Below are positions 55,993 through 64,000 of a DNA stretch of 64,000 nucleotides, piece after piece (within the stretch, counting starts at the first letter, position 1; each line of letters opens with the position of its first letter). The stretch comes from Tulasnella sp. 424 (taxonomy: Eukaryota > Basidiomycota > Agaricomycetes > Cantharellales > Tulasnellaceae). The translations under genes were made by a program, and so were the position numbers. The stretch spans positions 1 through 64,000 of the forward strand of contig WSUB01000076.1 in assembly GCA_019633425.1 (NCBI GenBank), read 5' to 3'. The notes under the pieces were generated by a model. That model was not told the origin of the DNA. It searched no databases and was given only the letters and a program-made list of their open reading frames with translations.

Positions 55993-58213
55993 ATGGCGCT
56001 AAACTCGCTCGTTGTTGATGTGTGCATCATCGGCGCGGTTCTCGCATTGGGGTCATACTTGCGTCACCGCGTGGTTATGCGAAGCAGAAACCCTCAGGGC
56101 TTGCCCTACCCACCTGGACCCCGGCAGCTCCCAATTATCGGAAGTACGTCTTTTTAGACCTTCCCCCTCTTCATCTAAAGTTAAAATTCTATTAGATCTC
56201 TTGGATATGCCTCGGTCGCACTACCCGCTCACCCACACCAAATGGCTCAGGGAATACGGTCCTTTGACTTACTTAGTGGCAATGGGTCAGCCAATCCTGG
56301 TGATCAACTCCTTCGATATGGCCAAGGACCTTCTCGATAAAAAGAGTAGCAATTATATCAACCGCCCCAGGATGGTCATGGCCGGGGAACTCTGCAGTGA
56401 GTTCTATCATTTCCCGGGGGGCCTTGATTGAGTATCTTACGCTGACTTGCAATAGGCATCGGGAAAGCAACTGGAATGACCCAATTTGGACCTATTTGGA
56501 AGAAAGAGCGACGCTACTTGGGCAAAGCCCTCAGTGGTGCGCCGATCGTCAAACGTGACTATTCTGCGCTCATGATTAAGAGGGCCACAATCCTTCTCAA
56601 ATCGATTCTGGATCGCCCGGAGGATTTTCTCTGGGAGGTCAAGAAGTTAGTATTCTTGGAAACTTGCCTTCCTTCGATCAGTAGTGACCTTTTTGTGTTG
56701 ATCGTAGAATGGCTGGGCACGTTGTCATCGAAGTCGGTTATGGTGCTGTAAGGGATGACGAAGACGGAGGACATGACTATATCGACATGCAGATTGAGCT
56801 AGGAGTTATCACTGCTAAGACGGTACAGGGATACTGGGTCGATTCCTTCCCTTGGTGTAAGAATGGAGTTCAAATGATTTCGCTCTGAAGCGGGCACGCG
56901 CTCACGTTACCTTTCGCCAGTGAAGCATATCCCAACGTGGTTTCCGGGTGCGCAGTTCAAGCGAGACGGATTGAAATGGGGGAAGCAGTTCGACACGACA
57001 AGGGATTACATGTTTCAGACCGTTAGAGAGAAAATTGTAGGTCCTGACATGTCTGAACGGCATTATATTGTGATCGTTCCTCATTCCGGCGATCTACAGC
57101 TCTCAGATCAAGAAATGTCTCTGCCATCTTCATTTGTTCGCAACACGCTCAGAGATTTGTATTCGGAACCTCCGTCGGATCCACAACAACTCAGGGAGGA
57201 TGAGGATGCCATCAAGTATTCGTCGTTTTCGTTCTATCGAGGTGCGCATTTCCTATGCATCTTCCACACAAGCTAATAGCGACTCAACTTCTTGAACACA
57301 GCTGGTTCAGACACGGTAAGAAGTATTGACTCTCGGAATCCTTTGCCTGATCCTACTACCCTTGCTGACCAAGCTGTTAGGTGGAATCCGTCATCCGAAG
57401 CTTCTTGCTAGCCATGTCGCTTTATCCTGATATCCAGGCCAAAGCCCGTGCCGAAGTTGAGCACGTAATTGGACCGGACCGCTTACCAACAGTCGACGAC
57501 AGAGGGGTGGATAAGATGCCGTATGTGGAGGCTGTGATGTTGGAAGCTCTAAGATGGAACCCTCCTACGGGGTCAGGTTCGTTCGGTTTGTATCTAAACA
57601 CGATTCTCGGGAGCTGAAGTCTGTTCCATGACACCTGCAGGTGTGCCTCGTGTGCCAATTCATGACGATACATATCAGGGCTATTTCATACCAAAGGGAA
57701 CCATTGTATACGCGAACGTTTGGTAGGTTCCTTCTCTTCCTCAATTTGGCAGACACCCCTAAAACCTTCGAAACAGGTATATGAGCCGGGACCCAACCTA
57801 CTATCCAAACCCCTCAGCTTTTGTACCGGAACGCTTCCTTCTGACCGACGAGAAAATCTCGGGAGTGACCTTTAACCAGTCAACGTTGAATCCTTGCGAG
57901 TACACCTTCGGCTTTGGGCGCCGCATCTGCCCGGGGATCGACATGTCAGTTCAGGAAATATGGATTGCCGTAGTATTTATTCTATGGGCCTTCGAAGTAA
58001 AAAAGAAGGGCGAGGGGAAGTGGGATACCGACGAAGACAGGTTTACGTTTACATTCATTTCGTGAGTGGGGTCCCCGACGAGGCTTGAAGCTTTACGCTG
58101 ACGGGTGTTGTGTTCGGCCTAGTCACACAAAGCCCTTTGACTGCGACTTAATTCCCCGGTCTGACAAAGTGAAAGAGCTTATCGACGCCGCTTACGGTTC
58201 GCTGTCATCGTAA
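55993..58213 (+). CDS. Cytochrome P450 (gene 17, group F)
   Basis: Predicted 538-residue P450. Exons: 55993-56143, 56196-56396, 56456-56645, 56708-56856, 56921-57036, 57100-57241, 57302-57315, 57381-57576, 57641-57722, 57777-58061, 58123-58213. Start MALNSLVVD, anchor about residues 6-23, hinge YPPGPRQLPIIG, C-helix WKKERR as in gene 16, AGSDT at 317-321, [14 protein letters not shown] with Cys465, tail PFDCDLIPRSDKV. The exon 2/3 split codon gives Ser where gene 16 has Gly. It is tandem with gene 16 and clearly its duplicate, but divergent in all introns, so the duplication is older than those in group A. Confidence 0.94.
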
Positions 58214-58825
58214 TAGCCGAGGAAACAAATGTCCATGAAATTAAATCTGGAAAACCCGAAGCCCTAGTTTGATAATAGCTTAAGCACTCTATCTAGTCAC
58301 CGAAATAAATGGGGTTTAACCTTCATTAATTCGCCAAAATGGGTGAGGGTTCTCCTGTCAAACTCACGCATCTCATCCGGCAATGCACGTGATGAGAATT
58401 CACCGGATTTGCCGTTCCTTGGGGGTCTCGGCAACCTGCGGCGGCAGTCCAGCCCGCAGAGTCTATTCGGTCGTCGCTTGTCCGTGCCAATCAACAGCTT
58501 TATCGCTATCGGTCCCTTTTTTTTTGGCCTTGCGGAGCGGAAACCTGATTTTGGGTGGCGCAAGGGAGGAAACTGAAGGGTAAAATCACATCGAACTCGG
58601 ACGTTCTGTCATCGAGGACATGCCATAAGGGGAAACCGGACGATCCTTCGATGCCTCGTTGCGCGGAGAGAAATGAGATCCGCCATCTCAAGCGTGATTA
58701 TAGACCGTTCTGAGCCGCTATAAGCCGGCTTACTTTGTCCCACTTACGACATGTTCCGGGGAAGAATAAATAATCCTAGAAGAAATTCAAACCCCATCGC
58801 TCTCTTCGAAGTTGACCTCGCAACA
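58214..58825. other. Spacer between genes 17 and 18
   Basis: About 610 bp. A T-run lies at 58517-58525. TATAAGC at 58719-58725 is about 100 bp before the gene 18 ATG and may be its TATA box. No gene is visible. Confidence 0.5.
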
Positions 58826-61070
58826 ATGGTCTCATTCTACGCCGGCGCTCTCCACATTTGGGCACTAGCCGTTCTCTACGTTATTGCCCGTCACGTTCGA
58901 TGGAAGCGGGATATGAAGAGGAGGAATCCACAGGGCTTGCCCTACCCGCCTGGTCCTAGGCCGCTGCCCATCATTGGAAGTACGTCAGACAGTGCTCATT
59001 ACTTGAGATGGAGACGAGACTGATACTACCGCATCGCTACAGACGTACTTGATATGCCGCGTGCGAAGTCGCCGTTGACATTCACTAAATGGAGAGATCT
59101 GTACGGTCCCCTGACCTATGTCGTTACCACGGGACGACCATTCCTAATCGTAAACGACTACGAGATGGTCAAAGAGTTGTTTGAGAGGAGGGGGAATATC
59201 TATATAAATCGACCCCGACATATCATGCATGAACTCATCGGTGCGTCTGCGACTTCTCTTACTTTTGTGTCTGGTGCTTATACGGAATTCGATGATAGGT
59301 ATCAACAAGGGAACTCCGCTCACCCAATACGGACCTGTCTGGCGCCAGCATCGGCGGTTCCTCAACCGCGCCTTGCTCGCACCTACCGTGAAGAAAGACT
59401 ACGGACCTATAATGTCGAGAAAAACGATTGCATTCTTAAAGACCCTGCTGGAAAGACCTGACGACTTTCTACTAGAGAACAAGAAGTACGTTCGTTCCCT
59501 TTCATAGCTTCGTCGAGTATATCGCTCCTGCCTCCCGATATTAATTGCTTCGAATTCGACGAACCCTTTGCTTTCAGGATGATGGCTGAACTGATTACTG
59601 GGATAGCATACGGTGCTCACAGAGACGATGAAGACGGTGGACATGACTACATCCAGATGCAGATAGAGCTGGGAACCATCACTCATAAGACTATCCAAGG
59701 GTATTGGGTCGAGTTCTTCCCGTGGAGTACGCCCTATTAAGACGTTTGATATCGCCTTTTACTGACCAATGTGTTTCGAAAGTGAAGCACATGCCAACTT
59801 GGTTCCCATTTGCACAATGGAAGCGAGACGCATTGAGGTGGAACAAAGAGTATAACCAGGGGAGAGACTATCTCTTTGAAAGTGTGAAGAAGAAATTCGT
59901 GAGCTCGAACTTGTATTTCGATGTTGTCGAGTCTGTGTCACGTTCTGATTCGATTTTTCACAGCTGTCGACCAACGGGGAGGGGATGCAGCCATCGTTCG
60001 TACTCGGTATGTTGAAGGAATTATATGGACAGCTTGACTACAAGGGAGGGGAGGATTTGACGAACGACGAGCGAGTCATTAACCATGCCGGTTTCTCGTT
60101 TTATCGAGGTAAGGCTCCAAGTCCTTAAAGGTCTTTGAAATTAACTTTGATAATTCATTCATATACGTAGCCGGAGCCGAGACAGTAAGTGTAGGAATTG
60201 GTATCGCCGTGCCGCTGGCATTGACCTCGATGGGTAATTATCATTGTAGACAGAGTCCCTTGTTCGGAATTTCCTCCTGGCTATGGTTCTCTTTCCCGAG
60301 GCGCAAGTTCGCGCGCAGGCCGAAGTAGACGCGGTTATTGGTCAGGACCGATTCCCAAGCATCGAGGATAGGGGAGCCGATAAGATGCCCTACTTGGAAG
60401 CAACCATCTTGGAGAGCCTACGATGGCATCCACCTGCTGGTTCAGGTATCCCCCACTTACCCGTGGTGGATGACTTCTTCCAAGGGTACTTCATTCCCAA
60501 AGGAACGACCGTTCTTCAAAACGCGTGGTAAGCTAATATTAGGTTTTGGATGGAAGCATGCTCACCTTGATTCCGACCACTCGTAGGCAGATTGGGAGGG
60601 ATACTCGTTACTACGTCAACCCAACCGCCTTCCAGCCAGAGCGTTTCCTCAAAACGGACGAGAAAGAGCTTCGTTTGGGTCTTAATCCAGACGTCCTCAA
60701 TCCACGGGACTGGGCGTTTGGCTTCGGCCGTCGCATCTGTCCTGCTCGCGACCTCGCCACGCAAGCTGCTTGGGTCTCGGCAGTGTTTGTCTTATGGGCA
60801 TTTGAAATCAAGCCGAAGTTCGGTCGGGATATGAGCCATGGATATAAAACAACTGACGAGGAGAGGTTCGATTTTGGTTTCTTAGCGTGAGTCCCCTCTC
60901 GCTGTGTTCGACGAGATTCTGGCGAGCTGACAAGATAAATCGTATAACGTTCTCCGTGACTCCGCAGGCGAACTTTGCCTTTCGAGTGCGACTTTATTCC
61001 CAGGTCTGAAAAGGTCAAGCAAATGATTAACGCAGCCGTCGAAGAGCAGATGAAAGGAGGATGCCCGTGA
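58826..61070 (+). CDS. Cytochrome P450 (gene 18, group E)
   Basis: Predicted 547-residue P450 with ten exons: 58826-58979, 59043-59240, 59299-59485, 59578-59726, 59783-59898, 59964-60108, 60171-60184, 60250-60527, 60587-60886, 60968-61070. As in genes 3 and 19, exons 8 and 9 are fused into one 278-nt exon. Motifs: hinge YPPGPRPLPIIG, C-helix WRQHR, I-helix AGAET at 317-321, [18 protein letters not shown] with Cys465 (Ala replaces the usual Gly two residues after Cys). Tail LPFECDFIPRSEKV. The start MVSFYAGAL was preferred over the upstream in-frame ATG at 58751 because it aligns with the paralogs' anchors. Confidence 0.92.
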
Positions 61071-61707
61071 ACTAAGCGACAACGGAGAGGCATCGACGTC
61101 GCCGGCCTAAATAGTCTAGAAAGCCTTGTAACCAATACTTCTCCACGTTTCTGGCTTCAAGCGGGGGCTTGAGGATGACTTGGGCTTTTTTTTTGGGGGG
61201 GGGGGGCGGAGAATTTGTGACATGAGGCTTCCGCAGCTGTCGATCGGAGAGAAATCAGCCGATTACGTCGTAAATCCTCAAGTAAAGGACGGCCATGCCC
61301 TGAGGGGTACATCCGCTTATAGAAGGCCGGGTTAGCAGGATCAAAAGCCGAAATCCCGATCCCAACCGCGGGCGCTTCTTCCGGTATCTTACGGGTGGAG
61401 TCGAAAGCGTGCCCATTCTCGTGAAGAGAACCGGGATGACCTACCCGATGTCTTATAAGGCTTTCAAGAAGAGATGCGAGTTAGAAATGAATTGAACTCT
61501 AGAAAGTTGCCGAGACTAGGCAATCTTCGACCCGATTTGCCTCGTTGCGCTTTTCTAGGCGTTGCCGCAACAGTTACCGAAATTACCGAATTCCACGTGT
61601 GTACCGAGCCACGGTTTGAGCCGCATTACGAGTCGGGACTGAAAGGGAATATAAAGCAATGCGTCAAGGAATTTCGCTGTCCTGGCTTACTTTACACATC
61701 TCTCACA
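61071..61707. other. Spacer between genes 18 and 19
   Basis: It contains a T-run then a G-run at about 61184-61207, and TATAAGG at 61454 about 250 bp before the ATG of gene 19. An open frame continues upstream of that ATG to 61474, but it carries no homologous residues. No separate gene is visible. Confidence 0.5.
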
Positions 61708-64000
61708 ATGCCTTCCTCTTCGGCAGTGGCGCTCACAGCTTGGACGGTTGCCTTTCTCTACTTGGTCGGCCGAAAGATTCTTTCTAAGAGAGAGATGAAA
61801 AGAAGGAACCCCGAAAGATTGCCTTACGCACCGGGCCCAAGGCAGTTGCCGTTCATCGGAAGTACGTTGCGCCACCCGCTTCCACTCTGCTCCACCAGCT
61901 TGGAGGAACTCCAACTCACGAAAGGTTGCTAATAACAAACAGGCTTATTTGACATGCCTCGTAGTAGATCTGCCCTCACGTACGTCAAATGGAGAGAACA
62001 ATATGGCCCGCTTGCATGGGCGGTGGCGACCGGAACCCAGTATTTGATCGTCAACGACTACGAAATGATAAAGGAATTGTTTGAAAAAAAAGGGAATATA
62101 TACCTTAACCGACCTGAACAAAATATCATGCTCGCTGAGATCGGTGCGTTTGATCTTATTCGTCGTGTTGTGTCGACACTGGTGCTCGAAGGTTGTCAGT
62201 GCTCGCAGTGAGTCCTAGCCATACTGACGTACGTTACCAATTTATAATCCTAGGGATCAATAAAGGAACACCACTTACACAGTATGGTCCTATTTGGAAG
62301 CAACATCGACGATTTCTCAATCGTGCCCTCATGGCTCCTGTGGTGAAGAAGGACTACTCGCCAGTCATGACGAGGAAGACCTTGATGTTTTTGAAGACGC
62401 TTTTGGACAGACCGGATGATTTTCTCATCGAGAACAAAAAGTACGAGCCTCTCCTATTTTGGCTACGTGTCGTAGATGGACGTCGCTCTCCTGCTGCGAC
62501 CCATTTGCCAAGTCACAACCGTGATTGAACGCCTCAACGCCTGGGCTAACGAGCGGCATCCCTGGTTTTGTTTGAACAGGATGATGGCAGAGATGATTAC
62601 CGAAATCACTTACGGAGCGATCGGTGACGACGAAGACGGTGGGCATGACTACGTCGAAATGCAAATGAAGATGGGAAGAATCACTGCGGAAGCAGTTCAA
62701 GGTTCCTGGGTAGATTTCTTTCCATGGAGTCAGTGTTATCCTTTGACCCTCCGCTGATAGTCTTGAACTTACGAGTTGCGTTGGTCCCCATGTTAGTGAG
62801 ATGCATCCCCTCCTGGTTCCCGTTCGCTCAATGGAAGCGGGATGCGTTGAGGTGGAATAAGGAGTATAATTTCACGAGAGATTATGTCTTTAATTCTGTG
62901 AAGAGGAGATTGGTGAGTGACGACTTTGTGTCGAGCCCGCTCGTTGCTTCGGCCGTCGAGGAACTCACCGTCGAACACCTTGCAGCTCATGACAAATGGA
63001 GAAGGAATGCGACGTTCATTCGTTCGGAGTATGCTTGAAGAAGTCTACTCCCAACTTGGGTCAAAGAGCGAAGAGGAGTTACAGAGTGATGAGACGGTAA
63101 TCAATCATGCGGGGTTCTCCTTCTTCCGAGGTGGGTTCGACACCGTGCCATTTTGTTTCCGGATCATCTGACACATTCAATATCTTTGATTTGATCACGA
63201 AGCCGGGGCTGAGACTGTAAGAAGAATGGCATTCATTCCTTGGATGACCGGACAACCCCAGCTCACGATTTCCTTTAATAGACTGAATCCCTCGTACGGA
63301 CTTTCATGCTGGCAATGTCTCTATATCCGGAGGTCCAAGCCCGTGCTCGTGCTGAAGTCGACGCCGTTATTGGGCCCGGTCGATTTCCCAACATAGACGA
63401 CCGAGGCTTCGACAAAATGCCGTATCTTGAAGCCACGGTTCTAGAATGCATCAGATGGCATCCTCCAGCACAGTCACTGATTCCACACTTGCCTCTAACT
63501 GACGATACCTACCGAGGTTACTTCATACCTAAAGGAACGACGGTATTGGGCAACTCTTGGTATGTTCATCTCATTTCAGCCAGTTTGATTCCGAGACAAG
63601 CAGTGAATGTACTCACCGGCTCCATAGGCAAGTAAGCCGAGACACTCGATACTATAGAAACCCATCCACATTCTATCCCGATCGCTTCCTGGTGCTTGAC
63701 GAAAAGCAAGGACAGCTTTCGTTCAATCCTTCGGTCCTAAATCCTTGGGACTTTGCGTTCGGCTTTGGCAGAAGAATTTGTCCAGGACGGGGCTTAGCAG
63801 TCCAAGAAGCTTGGATGGCTGCCGCTTTCATTCTTTGGGGGTTCGAAGTTAAGACAAAGGGAGGCCGGACGATGAAGGGCGGGTACAAGGCGACCGATGA
63901 GGAGCGCTTCAACTTTGCGTTCGTTTCGTAAGTTCCTTCATGCGTTCGCCCACTTCATAAGGATCCTTCACGAAGCTGATACTGCTTTCCCTCGTCAGAC
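61708..64000 (+). CDS. Cytochrome P450 (gene 19, group E), cut by right edge
   Basis: P450 whose last exon lies almost wholly outside the window. Exons: 61708-61861, 61943-62143, 62254-62440, 62580-62728, 62797-62912, 62986-63130, 63203-63216, 63282-63559, 63628-63927, and the final exon from 63999. Start MPSSSAVAL, anchor about residues 5-21, hinge YAPGPRQLPFIG, C-helix WKQHR, I-helix AGAET at 318-322, ExxR as [14 protein letters not shown] with Cys466. The fused 278-nt exon identifies it as group E. The missing part should be the about 30-residue tail with the family's FxCxFxPR pattern. Confidence 0.93.

Noticed and set aside
1..64000. A secondary-metabolite gene cluster
   Set aside because: No core synthase, transporter or regulator is present. 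A row of P450s alone does not support that label.
1..64000. tRNA, rRNA or CRISPR elements
   Set aside because: No cloverleaf candidates with conserved boxes and no regularly spaced short repeats were seen.

Overview
The window is nuclear DNA of a filamentous fungus, most likely a basidiomycete (Agaricomycete-like). This rests on genes split by about ten introns of roughly 50-110 nt with GT-AG borders, AT-rich TATA-type promoters, and a typical fungal Spc7/KNL1 kinetochore gene. The species cannot be named from the sequence. No tRNA, rRNA, CRISPR or confident transposon was seen.

The content is almost a single gene family. I resolved 18 cytochrome P450 genes (17 complete, one cut by the right edge), one truncated P450 pseudogene, and one unrelated gene, SPC7/KNL1. 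All P450s are E-class microsomal enzymes with an N-terminal membrane anchor, a Pro-rich hinge, a C-helix WxxxR, a K-helix ExxR and an FGxGRRIC heme loop. They look like the OrdA/CYP64-type fungal clan, but I cannot assign CYP family numbers by eye. By sequence and exon structure they form six groups. A = genes 1, 2, 4, 6 (plus strand). B = genes 8, 9, 11, 12 (plus). C = genes 13 (plus), 14 and 15 (minus). D = genes 5, 7 and pseudogene 10 (minus). E = genes 3 (minus), 18 and 19 (plus), which lack one intron. F = genes 16 and 17 (plus). In every gene the I-helix oxygen-activation motif sits on its own 14-nt micro-exon.

Layout: 0-6 kb holds a tandem pair (genes 1, 2). From 6 to 8.5 kb is a lone reverse E gene (3). 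From 11 to 22.5 kb lie two convergent A/D pairs (4/5 and 6/7). From 24 to 38.5 kb lie four B genes, with a broken D gene after gene 9 and only D-flank remnants after genes 8 and 11. From 39 to 46.7 kb lie the C genes. SPC7 occupies 47.45-52.2 kb. From 52.9 kb to the right edge lie four forward genes (16-19). The spacers are built from shared repeat blocks. The simplest reading is an ancestral unit of forward P450, convergent reverse P450 and spacer that was copied repeatedly, with the reverse partner later lost in several copies.

No terpene synthase, PKS, NRPS, transporter or transcription factor is present, so this is a P450 expansion array rather than a recognisable biosynthetic cluster within the window. 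P450 numbering (1-19) and intron-exon coordinates were worked out by hand by reading codons across each junction. Every complete model keeps frame from start to stop, and its exon lengths sum to a multiple of three.
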